NCBI GenBank assembly: GCA_025667525.1
Contig: CM046878.1
Coordinates: 93,077,237-93,141,236 of the forward strand
Source: Glebionis coronaria
Lineage: Eukaryota; Streptophyta; Magnoliopsida; Asterales; Asteraceae
Direction: 5' to 3'
Length of the DNA: 64,000 nt
This document shows, piece by piece, positions 1-10,711 of the stretch. The first letter of the stretch is position 1; every line of letters starts with the position of its first letter. Below the pieces are notes generated by a model. That model was not told where the DNA came from and ran no database searches. It saw nothing but the letters and a program-made list of their open reading frames with translations. Made by a program: the position numbers and the translations under genes.

Positions 1-697
1 CTTGGTCATTCATGTTTAAACCATTATAAAAAGTGTTAATTTGATGCACTTTGGTAAAACCATGTTGTGGGCATTTTCTCAAAAGGTCTTTGAAACGGTC
101 CCAAGATTCACTAAACGACTCATCGTACTTTTGTTCAAAATTGATAATGTCATTCCGCAAAGCGGTAGTACGAGAGGGTGGGAAAAAGTAGTTGATAAAC
201 TTGGTCTCCAAATCCGTCCATGAAAGAATACTCTGTGGCGGTTCCTTAGCAAGCCAATGCCGGGCTTGTCCCTCTAAAGAAAAGGGAAAAAGTTGTAGAC
301 GGATTACCTCTTGTGGAACACCATTGAATTTGACCGTATTGGTAAGTTGCAAGAATCTCTTGATGTGGTCACGTGGATCATCAATGGTACGCCCCAAGAA
401 TGGTTGAGCAGAGACCATCTGGATAAAGCCGGATTTGAGCTCAAAATTGTTGGCTGCAATCGCTGGTATAACAATTGGATCAGTGTTGCCATCTACATGA
501 GCTTGCAGAAGTTCAATCATCGGGCGATTATCCGGTAGAGGCTCATTGTTGTTGTTATTATTCATGTTGTTGAAAGGTGGGTTGTTGTTGTTATCATTGT
601 TGTTTTGAGGTGGGTTATTGTTGTTGTTTTGTACACCCGCCATGTCTAAGTCTTCGAGAGGCTCGGGCTCTTGATAAGACGTGGATTGAGTGCGCAT
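1..697 (-). CDS. gag: Gag of TE1, N-terminal part, open to window edge
   Basis: Capsid polyprotein of a gypsy element, expected to assemble cytoplasmic virus-like particles. The frame is open without a stop from the ATG at 697 to base 1 (about 232 residues) and continues outside. I chose 697 (MRTQSTSYQEPEP) because it gives an Athila-like start; a second ATG at 643 (MAGVQ) is possible. After an Asn/Pro-rich stretch comes a retrotransposon gag domain with the blocks PIVIPAIAANNFELKSGF, DDPRDHIKRFLQL, LFPFSLEGQARHWL and FFPPSRTTALRNDI. It is clearly homologous to the gag of TE11 (same order, 'QINTFYNGLN'). The lack of stops suggests TE1 is a fairly young insertion. Confidence in gag identity is high; the exact start is less sure. 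Confidence 0.85.
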   Translation of the reverse strand, partial: MRTQSTSYQEPEPLEDLDMAGVQNNNNNPPQNNNDNNNNPPFNNMNNNNNNEPLPDNRPMIELLQAHVDGNTDPIVIPAIAANNFELKSGFIQMVSAQPFLGRTIDDPRDHIKRFLQLTNTVKFNGVPQEVIRLQLFPFSLEGQARHWLAKEPPQSILSWTDLETKFINYFFPPSRTTALRNDIINFEQKYDESFSESWDRFKDLLRKCPQHGFTKVHQINTFYNGLNMNDQ

Positions 698-782
698 ACA
701 CCTGCAAAAGAACTAACAAGGCAAAAACAAAGCAAAAATATTTTTGGTTTTTATGTTTTTTTAATTTTTTAGGATTTTTGAA

Positions 783-787
<5 letters not shown>

Positions 788-830
<43 letters not shown>
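788..830. repeat. AT dinucleotide microsatellite
   Basis: About 21 uninterrupted AT units followed by a run of T, in the untranslated leader of TE1 between the primer-binding site and gag. It creates spurious Ile-Tyr repeats on both strands and is not coding. Confidence 0.97.
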
Positions 831-838
<8 letters not shown>

Positions 839-933
839 TGGATTTTTTTAAATTTTTTATGAAAAAGTAACGTTCACGGGGAACGGATCCCAAAATCCAA
901 GTTCTCACAAAAAACTGTTGATCTTAACGAGAA

Positions 934-951
934 GAGCCGGCAGCGGCGCCA
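934..951 (-). other. Primer-binding site of TE1 (tRNA-Asp type)
   Basis: On the minus strand the bases read TGGCGCCGCTGCCGG, complementary to the 3' end of plant tRNA-Asp apart from one position, then diverge. It lies two bases from the LTR end, as expected for a minus-strand primer site, and matches the site of TE11. Confidence 0.85.
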
Positions 952-1221
952 TTTGATACAATGATTTTGTATGGGTTCTAAATTCTCTCGATATCCTCTC
1001 GAATTGATCTTGGTTCTAAGTAGAATGATTGTTCTTGGTTACTAAAAAGGAGAGTGGTTTTCTATTATACTAAAGGTTTAAATGCACGAAAATGTAAACT
1101 TAAATTTAAAAACAATTCAATTAATAACAATTAATAAAACTTGAATTAAAAAAAAATAAAAATAAAAATGAGGAAACAGCAAGAAACAGTAACACTTAAA
1201 ATACTCAAAGAAAATAAAATT

Positions 1222-1650
1222 GATTCGGAAGTATACCTTGATTCGGAAGTTTATCCGGAACTTCGTTCGGAACTTCACCCGGAACTTTCACTCGGAACTT
1301 TCACTCAGAACTTTACCCGGAACTTTCACTCGGAACTTCACTCGGAAGTTGATCCGGAACTTTGTTCGGAAGATTGATTCGGAAGTTGGTGATCCGGAAG
1401 TTCACTCGGAACTTTTGATCCGGAAGTTGGTTCGGAACTTTTGGCTCGGAAGTTTATTCGGAAGATTTGTAAAGAACATTCATTCGGAACTTTGAAAAAT
1501 TGATTCGGAACTTTTTAAAAGGAAATTTATTCGGAAGATTTGAAACTCATTCGGAACTTTTTGTTCATCCGGAACTTTATGTTCATCCGGAACTATTTGT
1601 TCATCCGGAACTTTGTGTTCATTCGGAAGTTTGTGTTCATCCGGAACCTG
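1222..1650. repeat. Short tandem array with core TCGGAA(C/G)TT
   Basis: At least 25 irregular copies of a 12-20 bp unit built on TCGGAACTT or CCGGAAGTT, with spacers such as TTCATC or TTCACT. The left part is dense (about 12 bp period) and the right part has longer spacers (about 20 bp). It lies inside TE1's LTR, downstream of the TATA box in the direction of transcription. It is open in several frames, but only because the units lack stops. Confidence 0.9.
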
Positions 1651-2073
1651 GGAATACTCAAGAACAATAACTTTTTTTCAGAAAAACAGGGAAGGGCGAT
1701 TTAATCCAAAATCAAGCTAAATAAGCAAAAAGGTTTTACTAAATTAACCACAAATCATCTACCAACTACAAGGATCAAATCCCAATCACAAAAACACAAA
1801 TTCAACAACTTCTTTAGATCAAAACTCAACTAAATAAGAACTTTAGAACTTGAAATAAAAAGATGATGAAGAACAAGATGAATGAAAAGATTAAAGGAAG
1901 GCTTGTATTAATGATTAATGTTGAACAAATAAAAGACAAGATTAAACTACAAGATTTGGAAGAACAATAATCAAAATCACCAAACACCCTAGTGGTGTTG
2001 GTGATGACTACGAACGAGAAAAGAGAAAAAGAAGGAGAATGAAAAAAACTGGATGAAAAGTGTGAGGGGAACC

Positions 2074-2083
2074 CTTTATATAG
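2074..2083 (-). promoter_or_regulatory. TATA box of TE1 LTR
   Basis: CTATATAAAG on the minus strand, flanked by GC-richer DNA. It lies about 440 bp into the LTR, a usual place for the U3/R boundary. Transcription would run leftwards toward gag. Confidence 0.6.
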
Positions 2084-2520
2084 GTGTCCCCTTTGGTTGG
2101 TGAGTGGGCTTTCTCCCGTTCTTCTTGTCTTCTCGTCTTTTCAGAAAAGTTGACGTTTTTGATTCTGATTCGGGATTTGTCGTCGATTAAATTCAACTCG
2201 TCTTTTAATTTCTTCGTTTAATAGACTTGAGTTTCTTCGACTTATGTAAATCTTCCATCTTTGGTCCTTTTCTTCGATAAATCGTCAAATAGGCCCAGTG
2301 ACTTCAAATCTTTTGCATCTCTTGGACAATAGACTTCTTCTTGAGTCTTTTTCTTCCATAAAACCCGTGCAATCCCATGTTTTCTTCAATATTCATCCGG
2401 TTGGCTCTGAAAACACAATAAACACAAAAACCACGCATAATTCCAAACAAGTGATATTAAATACGTGTTTTGGTCTCGTTTTAGCCAGAATTAAGTGGTA
2501 AAAGGATGGGTGTTTTCACA

Positions 2521-4094
2521 CCTATCAATATAGTTTCCGTCTGTGTGAATAAAAGTGTTGATAATGATTCTATTGTGCATAATGTTGAATCGGTGGATAA
2601 TGTGGTAGATAATACTTGTCACGAATCTGACGCTAAATTTTTAAAGCTTCAAGATTCATATTCTTTGCTTTCAAAACGTTTTGATGAGATTCAAACACAT
2701 TGTATTTCGCTTGAATGCAAGCAACAATTTATTCAAGAAATCTTTGAAACGTCATACGAAGGTGTTAATATCGATAATGCAAATTTTCAAAAGAGTTTTC
2801 AATTGAATTTACAATCAAAACAGCGTCAGCCAAGTGACAAGGTTGCTAAATCATGGCCGATAGACATAGAGAAATCTAAGGAGATTAACTGTGTGAACGT
2901 ACTTGAGGCCGTTGAGAATTTTAAACTTGATCTAGATAATCGAGTTCCCAAGATTTTGTCCAAAGTTGATAACTTAAAACAGAAAAATACACGACTCTTT
3001 GATTCAGTAAAGCCCGCACGTGCTAATACCACTGCACAGATCAATCATTGGTTGAACAATTGAATCGAAAGTCGGTGGAAATATCTGATTTGAGGGAACA
3101 AATTTGTGATAAAATCTGGCTTTGACTGAGTTAAAGGAAACACTTCGTACCCTAAAAGGTAAGAATGTTGTGGATAACGTAGCCACTGTCTCAGCATCGT
3201 CCTCTAGTGCCATCAAAACGAACCTCATCACCGTCACACCATTTAACAAGGTCCCTAGGACTAAACCATCTCAAACATTGGTTACTAAAGATAAGGCAAA
3301 ATCAAAACCATCTTCTAATATTCCCGTGTTACCTTCTACAGGAGTAAGCACCACTACTAAGGCTCAAAGATCTAAGCTTAAAAGAAACATGAAGAATGAT
3401 AAGATCTTGCCCCCATCTAGTAGTCAAGTGAAGAAGAAAGTAGAAGCCTACCCTAGGAATGTTATTTCTGTTTTTAATAAAAAGAATCATGTAGCTAAAC
3501 CTAAAGGCTATGTGGTTGTGCAATGTTCTAAGCCTACTGTTAATTCTAATATGAAATGTTGGAATTGCAATGAATGTATGTTTTCTAGTCGTCATGATTC
3601 TTGCCTTATTGACCATGTGAATGAGATGAATGCCCGGAAAAATGGTTTAGAATGGAAACCGACTAGGAAAGTGTTAACCCAAGTTGGTTGGATGTGGCAC
3701 CCCACTGGTAGAACTTTCACTATAGTAGGAAATGCGTGCCCTTTAACTAGGATCACTCCTACTAAAGCGAAGAAAGCGTGCCCTTTAATTAGGAGTACCA
3801 AGGCTACCAAAACACAAGCGTGTCCTTTAACTAGGAACACCGACACTATTGTAGGAACAAAGTACCCTTTAAATAGGTCTACTCCCACTGTAGTGCCCGA
3901 TAATATTCCAAAACCTCAGAAAGTTGGAACAATAAAACCTGTTAGTGGTAAAACTCGCAATAGAAAACACAGGAAATCTAAGGGTCACACAAATGTTAGC
4001 AATTCTGATAATATTATATCTTTTTCTGCTAACACTCCAGAACCAATAGTTTCCAATGCATTGTCTACTTTTGTTGTTGAAAATAGGTGGTCCT
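2521..4094 (+). pseudogene. gag: Gag C-terminal region of TE2, frameshifted
   Basis: C-terminal half of a copia gag. The first part (to about 3060) is a charged, probably coiled-coil segment. The frame slips near 3035 and again near 3117, since 'LVEQLNRKSVEISDLREQICDK' reads in another phase between them. The next part is Lys/Ser-rich, then a Cys pair (CWNCNECMF) that may be a decayed zinc knuckle, then several units of the form CPLTR-x-TPT between about 3735 and 3890. These CPLTR repeats are familiar to me from gag-pol proteins annotated in Asteraceae. The frame ends in a stop at 4094-4096, just before the protease. Function is inferred from position and family resemblance. Confidence 0.75.
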
Positions 4095-4104
4095 AATTGT
4101 TCTC

Positions 4105-5060
4105 TGGTATTTGGACTCTGGTTGCTCTAAACATATGACCGGAGATCGTTCTCAGCTCAGAAATTTCGTCAGCAAGTTTCTTGGTACGGTTCGATTTAGA
4201 AATGATCATATTGCAAAGATAATGGGTTAGGTGAATATCATATTGGGAATGTTATAATATCAAGAGTGTATTATGTGGAAGGTCTCGGTCACAACTTATT
4301 TTCTGTGGGACAATATGCAAACCTAGAAGTTTCTTTTCGAGAGCATACTTGCTTCATTCGTAATTTGGAAGGGGTTGATTTATTGAAAGGTACTCGAGGG
4401 AATAATCTGTACACTTTGTCTCTACAAGATATGATGGCCGCTTCTCCCGTATGTCTTCTCTCCAAAGCATCGAAGACTAAGTCATGGTTATGGCATCAGC
4501 GGTTATCTCATCTTAACTTTGATGCTATTAATCATTTGGCGAAAAACGAACTTGTTCGTGGTCTTCCTAAACTTACATTTCACAAGGATAATTTGTGTTC
4601 CACGTGTACAATAGGGAAAAGCACTAAGAAATCATACAAACCCAAGACTGAAGATACCAACCAAGAAAAACTTTATTTGTTGCATATGGATCTTTGTGGG
4701 CCAATGCGTGTTGAAAGTCTTGGTGGTAAAAAGTACATCCTCGTCATAGTGGATGATTACTCTCGATTTACATGGGTGAAATTTTTTGCAACAAAAGACG
4801 AGGCACCTAAAGTCATTATCGATTTTCTCAAAATGATTCAAGTGCGTCTCAACACTACTGTCCGACGCATTCGTACAGATAATGGAACCGAATTTGTGAA
4901 TTAAACTTTGCATAAGTATTATGAAGAAGTTGGCATATCTCATGAAACATCCGTTGCTCGCACTCTACAACAAAACGGTGTCGTTGAAAGGCGAAATCGC
5001 ACTCTTATGGAAGCAGCTCAAACAATGTTAATTTACACAAAGGCTCCATTATTTTATGGG
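4105..5060 (+). pseudogene. pol: Protease and integrase of TE2, broken
   Basis: The aspartic protease active site DSG is at 4114-4122 (D-S-G-C-S-K-H-M). The GAG-pre-integrase zinc region follows with WLWHQRLSHLN and CSTC (about 4480-4620), then the integrase core with HMDLCGPM (first Asp), RTDNGTEF (second Asp) and NGVVERRNR (Glu). A stop at 4902-4904 sits where related elements have Gln (CAA to TAA). A single base appears to be missing near 5050-5055, shifting the frame into the next segment. The enzyme would have processed LTR ends and inserted cDNA; this copy cannot make it. Confidence 0.88.
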
Positions 5061-5860
5061 CAGAAGCAGTAACCACAACAGTGTACACCCAAAACCGGTC
5101 ACTAATTCGTAAACGCCATGGTAAAACACCTTATGAGCTTCTACATGGAAAAGTACCAGATTTATCATATCTTCATGTATTTGGTTCTCTTTGCTATCCA
5201 AATAATGATGGTGACAATTTGGGAAAACTTCAATCAAAGGCTGATATTGGTATTTTCATTGGTTACGCACCCACAAAGAAAACATACCGAATCTACAATC
5301 GTAAGTCTCGTAAGATCCTCGAAACTATGAATGTTGATTTTGATGAGTTGACAGCAATGGCTTCTGAGCAAAGCAGCTCTGAACCCGCACTTCATGAAAT
5401 GGGACCCAGTAACATTAGCTATGGTCTTGTCCCAAAGCCCACTTCATCATTATTTACACCACCTTCTAGGAATGAACGGGATACGTTGTTTCAACCGTTC
5501 TTTGATGAATTCTTTACTCCTCCAAGTATTGTTGCGCCAGAACCTGCGGTAATAGCTCTGGTAACCAAAGTTGTCGCTCCAGCAACCGAAGCACAATCAG
5601 ATACGTCTGCACCTACAATTGGTCAAGATATACCTTCAACGAGTAATTCTCAACCAACACATGTTTCAACTACCCATGTCACGCCTATTAATGATGAAGA
5701 GAATGACGATGATCACGATTTAGAATTCACTCAAATGCGTGAACTTCCATTCTTTGGTGTACCAATTCCCGACCATAATCAAGCCGGGTCGTCCACCTCA
5801 GAGGAAGCTCCTACTATGGTCTACTCCAATCCACGGATTCGTGAACATGACAGCAAGTAG
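5061..5860 (+). pseudogene. pol: Integrase C-terminal part and IN-RT linker of TE2
   Basis: Continues the integrase in a shifted frame: TPYELLHGKVPDLSYLHVFG and the GYAPTKKTYRIYNR block typical of copia integrase C-termini. A long Pro/Ser/Thr-rich linker with an acidic patch (NDEENDDDHD) follows. The open stretch ends at a TAG at 5858-5860, where a Gln codon is likely to have been (CAG to TAG). Confidence 0.82.
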
Positions 5861-7543
5861 ACAAAGGATCATCCTATAGATTCTATTATTGGTGACCCTA
5901 ATCGTCCGGTATCCACACGAAGTCAGTTACGAGAAAGTGCAATGTTTTGTCATTTTGATGCTTTTCTCACTAAAGTTGAACCTAAGACATGGCAAGAAGC
6001 TTTTACTCAATCCTGTTGGATAGAAGCTATGCAAGAAGAACTTAATGAATTTATACGTCTTGAAGTATGGGAACTTTTCCCATGCTCGGATCAAGTGTAG
6101 TTACTCACTTTGAAATGGGTTTACAAGGTGAAACTCGATGAGTTAGGCGGAATATTGAAGAACAAAGCTCGACTAGCAGCTCGTGGATACAAGCAATTAT
6201 TAGGCATCGACTTTATGGAATCCTTTGCACCTGTTTCCCGTTTGGAAGCTATTAGACTATTCCTTGTTTATGCATCCCACATGAATATGATCGTCTATCA
6301 GATGGATGTGAAGACGGCATTTCTGAATGGTGAAATCAAGGAAGAGGTCTATGTTCAACAGCCGGATGGTTTTGTGAATCCTAAATATCCTAATCATGTG
6401 TACAAGCTTAAGAAGGCTCTCTATGGGCTGAAGCAAGCTCCACACGCATGGTATGATCTATTGTCACAATTACTCATTACGCAAGGCTTCGCTAAAGGCA
6501 AGGTGGATCCCACGTTGTTCATTCAGAAACGAGGTAAAGATATGATTATGGTACAAATATATGTTGATGATATTATATTTGCTGCCTCGACCCAAACCTT
6601 ATCGGATGAGTTTGGGACACTTATGTCTTCCAAGTTTAAGATGTCAATGGTGGGCAAGGTTTCATTCTTCTTAGGTATTCAGATATCTCAGAGTCCCAGA
6701 GGCATCTTTATCAATCAATCCAAGTATGACCTTGAATCGCTTAAGAAATATAAGATGGAATATTGCGACCCCGTGGATACTCCAATGGTGGAACGAACTA
6801 AGCTTGATGCAGATCCACATGGAGTTGCCATTGATCCGACACTTTATCGGGGAATGATCGGTACTTTTCTGTATATCACAACTAGTCGACCTGATCTTCA
6901 ATTTGCTATATGTATGTGTGCTCGGTATTAAACTAGGCCTACTGAGTTACACTTGGCAAGTGTTAAACGAATTTTTCGGTATCTTAAAGGAACCATTAAT
7001 CGGAGACTTTGGTATTCGAAGGACTCTTCGATTGCACTAATGGCATATGCAGATGCGGATTACGCGGGTTGTCAAGATACAAGGCGTAGCACGAGTGGAA
7101 CATTGCAACTACTAGGAGATCGACTAATCAGTTGGGCATCATAAAGGCAGAAAAGCGCTGCAATTTCAAGTACGGAAGCAGAATACATAGCTATGTCCGG
7201 TTGCTGTGCTCAAATTCTTTGGATGAGATCGCAATTAACCGACTATGGTCTAGGTTTCAACAAAATTCCGATGTACTATGACAACAAGAGTGCAATTGCC
7301 TTATGCTGCAACTATGTTCAATTCTCCCGGTCGAAGCATATTGACATTCGCTACCACTTCATCAAGGAGCAAGTGGAAATTGGAGTAATCGAGCTTCACA
7401 TTGTCAGATCTGAGTATCAATTGGCGGATATTTTCACGAAGGCTTTAGATCGCGCTCGAATGGAATTTTTGGCCGACAAGCTAGGATTGAGAACTTTCTC
7501 GCCCGAGACTCTTAAGGAACTGGCAGATGAAGCGAAAGAATAG
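5861..7543 (+). pseudogene. pol: Reverse transcriptase and RNase H of TE2, with in-frame stops
   Basis: The RT fingers begin around WIEAMQEELNEF (6020). The core shows [32 protein letters not shown] and the catalytic YVDDII at about 6559. RNase H follows with [16 protein letters not shown] and LADIFTKAL, and the frame ends at 7543. Stops occur near 6100 (after CSDQV), at 6931 (CARY then TAA) and at 7144 (WAS then TAA). Most of the reading frame between stops is well conserved, so the decay is recent relative to TE4's. The same protein region is intact in TE12. Confidence 0.92.
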
Positions 7544-9339
7544 TGGTGGTAAACTATTCTCCATATCCTTGGTGATCATCTTTATATATTGTTTATATTT
7601 TTATCCACAAAAGCAAAATAAAAAAATAAAAAACTATATAAAAACCATAAAAAATTGAAAATTTTAGAAAAATCCAAAAATATTTTTACTTGATTTTTCA
7701 AAGGCATGTCTTTTGGTACGATAATATTTACGGCCTTAGAAATGTCGATTAATATTGACACGGCGCCATAAATAGAGTTCGTACAAAAGTTGTAAATATT
7801 TCATAAAACATGCCCAAATGGCTTGTAGTTATGTCAGACTGCAACCCGGTTTTCATATTAAAGTCAAGTATTTCTTATGAAAGCTTTGGCTCACAACGGG
7901 AATTAATTTTCTTGGGCATGGTTTACTTTATAACCATGTAAGGGATTGTGTTTACGTTATAACACAATCTAACACGGATATATGTACGCATCAATGCATT
8001 TATTTGTTAAAACAAGAGAAATCTTGTTTTTATGAAGCTACCATCTCTACAACCATAGCACTCTACAATTGGTATCTACATACTAGACGATGCGACTACT
8101 CAAACGACGACTACAACTCTTTCAATAGAACACGGGTCAACAATTGAGGGGGAGCAATTGTCAAGCATTCAGAATCTTCGATGCCGAAAGTGCCAAGTTC
8201 ACAAGTTGGTGTCAAGACAACAATACCAATCGTACATGTGGTGTCAAGAGATGACTTCAGACGTGACGAGGCCACCAACATTTGCAGACAAGAACCATTT
8301 GATCTTTTCTTATGATGTTCTCATCAATCAGGTCCAACCATGTCAATTTATTCTAATATGGTGAATATGTGATCATGTTACAAATCGGTATCATATCTCA
8401 CAAATTAGTCTCATGAAGTTTAAAAGGACTTGCATTTTTCTTCCCAAAACCTTTGTAAAAACTTTATTAAATCAATTGATATTAAAAACATCCATTGGGT
8501 TAATATTTTTAATATGGGGGAGAAAATGTGATTTAATATGGGAAATTATCACAAATGGTTTGACTTAACGTGATGGCTCATCCCGACATATGCGAAATGT
8601 TTTCGAATATCGTGGCATATGTTAAAGGGGAGCAAAATGGATTTGCTATACCAAAATGGATTTCATGGTGACATATACTTACCCTAAACCCATTTATTTC
8701 ACGACGATGAAGATTGTGGTGACATAAGGATGGTAGGAAAGGTTTAGTCCACTGATTCTTTCAAAACCGGAGGAATCTTCCCAAGGACATTCCATAGCTA
8801 GAAATAGTAGTCCTTAGTAAAGATGGGGAAAGATTGTGAACGTAGCTGAATGCCGACCAAGTACTTAAGTTTGCACTAGAACAATCACAACAAGGTGCTA
8901 GTTATGACGTATTGGTAAGCATTGAAGGGGTTGAAGAATGAAAAAGAATTGTAAAGATAAGGGTGTAAAGAAAGAAGCCCTCCTTACAACCTTAGGCAGA
9001 AACCGGGTCAACACATATGCTATTGAGATCATTTTAATGATGCTCGATATTGAAGATAGACATCATGAACCCAGTGATGCATTGCACAACCCATCCTAGC
9101 TAACTCAGATATCTCTTAAAAGGTATTTGTTTTATTCACACGGAGACAACGCATTATCTATTGATTTATTCACTCCGAATAAATTGGTATTGAAACGGTG
9201 GCACTCCTCTCCAGCCTCCGATCACTAAAATCTAAAATGCACGATCGAGTCTATAGCCATTTGAGATCATCAAATATCTCATTAGGACACACTTCCATAT
9301 TTCCTTTCTTCTTCACACACTGTAAAAAGTAAGAAAGAT

Positions 9340-9725
9340 ATTAAGAGTCCTACGCAAAATATTCATGATCTTGCCTGAACGTCCGAGTAATACGAAAGTA
9401 TTTACAATGAAGATGGAACTCCTTCTTGAGCGAATATCAAAAAGCTCATGGTAGGTGACTTGTGCGATTCTTTATGAATCAAACTTGTGATAACTGGAAA
9501 GCAACAGTGGTTTAATTCTTAACTGAACTTAAACACGTTACAGGACTCTACACAATATCTTAGTGATCTTGCCAGAACACTCAGAGTGACACTCTATAGT
9601 GTTCACAGTGATGAGTGGAAATCCTTCTAGTGTTAACCTCAAACAGCACTTGGTAGGTAACTTGAAAGATTCTATACGAATCAAGCTCATGACAACTGGA
9701 AAGCAACGATGGTGCGATTCTTTAA
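9340..9725 (+). repeat. Diverged tandem duplication of about 190 bp in TE2 3' region
   Basis: Two consecutive units (about 9350-9535 and 9543-9725) share the order 'ATCTTGCC(T/A)GAAC', 'CTTCT', '(C/T)TTGGTAGGT(A/G)ACTTG', 'GAATCAA', 'CAACTGGAAAGCAAC'. They are diverged. The same pair is recognisable in TE12 around 61310-61690, so the duplication predates both copies. Confidence 0.7.
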
Positions 9726-10388
9726 TGAATCAAACTTGTTCCAGGAATCGGAATTAACGGCTTCAATCATGCGGATAATTTTATCCAAATGATTCACTCT
9801 TTACGTTCGCAGTCAGCTTTGGACGGTCGAGTAAAGAAAACGGGTTCACCCGCGAAATCTTGTCAAGGAGATTTTTAATTAAATCTACCTGCCACAAGTA
9901 CAATATTTAATATCGTCCAACGGTCTTCACCGACCGGAGGTAAAATGCTACCGAAATAGAATGAAATGTTCAAAGCCATTTCGTTCGTGTCTACTTATGT
10001 TGCGGCATTTGAAGACGGTGGCGATGCGGAATCCGAGAAGAAGTCGTCCCCGCATGCTTATACTTTATGCACTTAATACTTCATCTAATTCTAGAAAGCC
10101 TAAAAGTTAAGTCTTCCGCTGTATCGAACTCTGAAGCTTTCAAGAATTACGAAGGTATAAGTATGTGGGACATACGGTCACGAGGAGGCCAAAATCACAA
10201 GTGATGGATGCACAAGATCAAGACAAGAGATTAATGCTAAAGATTGATATCAAAGATCACATCAGCATGTTCACCAGAAAAGAAAAAGAAAAGAAAGACG
10301 AAGACTACGAGCTCAAGACAAGCATATTATGCTAGGTTTATTTTATTATTGTAACTTGGGTAACGCCCTTGTTTGGATTGACCTATCT

Positions 10389-10400
10389 TAGGGGGAGATT
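10389..10400 (+). other. Polypurine tract of TE2 next to the 3' LTR
   Basis: TTAGGGGGAGAT immediately before the LTR start TGTTGGA; plus-strand primer site for reverse transcription. TE12 has the same tract at 60613-60624 in reverse. Confidence 0.85.
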
Positions 10401-10711
10401 GTTGGACATATATTTTATGTATTAGAAATGATCAGTCACTCCAACAATAGTCTAAGTAACAGCTCATAGTTTAATTTTACTAATATTAAGCAAACAAGGC
10501 TAAGCCAAGCCTACAACTTGTGTAGGCCGGCCCAACTTGTAAGCCTAAGCCCATCTCATGTGCTTGGGTATATAAACCCTCTCCTTAGATGGAGAGGGTG
10601 GTGGTTTCATTCATTTTTACACATAGTTATTCACTTTCTCTCTCTAGAAATGTGTGTGAAATCATCTTTCTTTCTATCTCTTTCTCTCTCTAAACATAAG
10701 CAAGATTTACA
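10401..10711 (+). repeat. 3' LTR of TE2 (311 bp)
   Basis: Begins TGTTGGACAT after the polypurine tract and ends TTTACA at 10711. TE12's LTR (60286-60612) has the same ends and layout in reverse complement. It contains a TATATAAA box at 10569-10576, a pyrimidine-rich CT tract and several short palindromes. The TE3 gag resumes directly after it. Confidence 0.85.
10509..10598 (+). promoter_or_regulatory. TATA box and flanking palindromes in TE2 LTR
   Basis: Three elements follow each other. GCCTACA-5-TGTAGGC lies at 10509-10527. A TATATAAA box lies at 10569-10576. The inverted repeat CCCTCTCC-6-GGAGAGGG lies directly after the TATA box at 10577-10598. The last palindrome covers the interval between the TATA box and the expected cap site. 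Equivalent palindromes with different bases occur in TE7, TE8 and TE12. Confidence 0.7.

Larger units (their letters stand above)
1..2520 (-). mobile_element. TE1: Ty3/gypsy (Athila/Tat-like) retrotransposon, 5' part only
   Basis: Read on the minus strand, this is a 5' LTR (2520 down to 954), a tRNA-Asp type primer-binding site and an open gag frame running off the left edge. The LTR starts TGTGAAAACACCC and ends before the primer site. The DNA beyond 2520 is the gag region of copia TE2, so TE1 was inserted into TE2. The expected 5 bp duplication would be 2521-2525 (CCTAT), but its partner lies outside the window. Lineage rests on the gag sequence and primer type. Pol is not visible here. Confidence 0.85.
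954..2520 (-). repeat. 5' LTR of TE1 (1567 bp)
   Basis: On the minus strand it begins TGTGAAAACACC at 2520 and ends with CA at 954, two bases before the primer site. It contains a TATA box near 2080 and, downstream of it in the transcribed part, a dense array of TCGGAAC/GTT repeats. No second LTR is in the window, so the boundary was set from the TG/CA ends, the primer site and the resumption of TE2 gag. Confidence 0.8.
7544..10400 (+). other. Long 3' untranslated region of TE2 with several polypurine tracts
   Basis: 2.86 kb between the RNase H stop and the 3' LTR without a recognisable coding frame. It carries polypurine-like tracts at 8145-8156 (GAGGGGGAGCAA), 8511-8524 (ATGGGGGAGAAA), 8622-8634 (AAAGGGGAGCAAA) and 10389-10400. 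The same region is conserved in reverse orientation in TE12 (60613-63455), including the extra tracts, so it belongs to the family and is not an insertion in this copy. Part is an internal duplication (9340-9725). Confidence 0.8.
2521..10711 (+). mobile_element. TE2: Ty1/copia retrotransposon, 5' end missing, degenerate
   Basis: Order on the plus strand: gag remnant, protease (DSG), integrase, reverse transcriptase, RNase H, a 2.86 kb untranslated region, polypurine tract and 3' LTR (10401-10711). The 5' part lies left of TE1, which interrupts it. The order PR-IN-RT-RH defines Ty1/copia. It sits inside the gag of TE3, which resumes at 10712. At least five in-frame stops and several frameshifts show that it is dead. 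TE12 at the right edge is a better preserved copy of the same family in the opposite orientation. Confidence 0.92.

Noticed and set aside
243..256. GCGGTTCCTTAGC in TE1 gag, similar to the Sirevirus palindrome arm
   Set aside because: It encodes the conserved gag residues LAKEPP on the minus strand and has no matching right arm, so the likeness is chance.
577..908. Two 97-codon frames on opposite strands with Ile-Tyr runs
   Set aside because: They are produced by the AT microsatellite and adjoining T runs in the TE1 leader. The real gag start lies in another frame at 697.
1168..1495. Open frames over the TCGGAA array in TE1
   Set aside because: Repeat-driven absence of stops; the segment is LTR sequence downstream of the TATA box.
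1222..1650. CRISPR-like array
   Set aside because: Units are too short, spacers are not unique or even in length, and the setting is a plant LTR.
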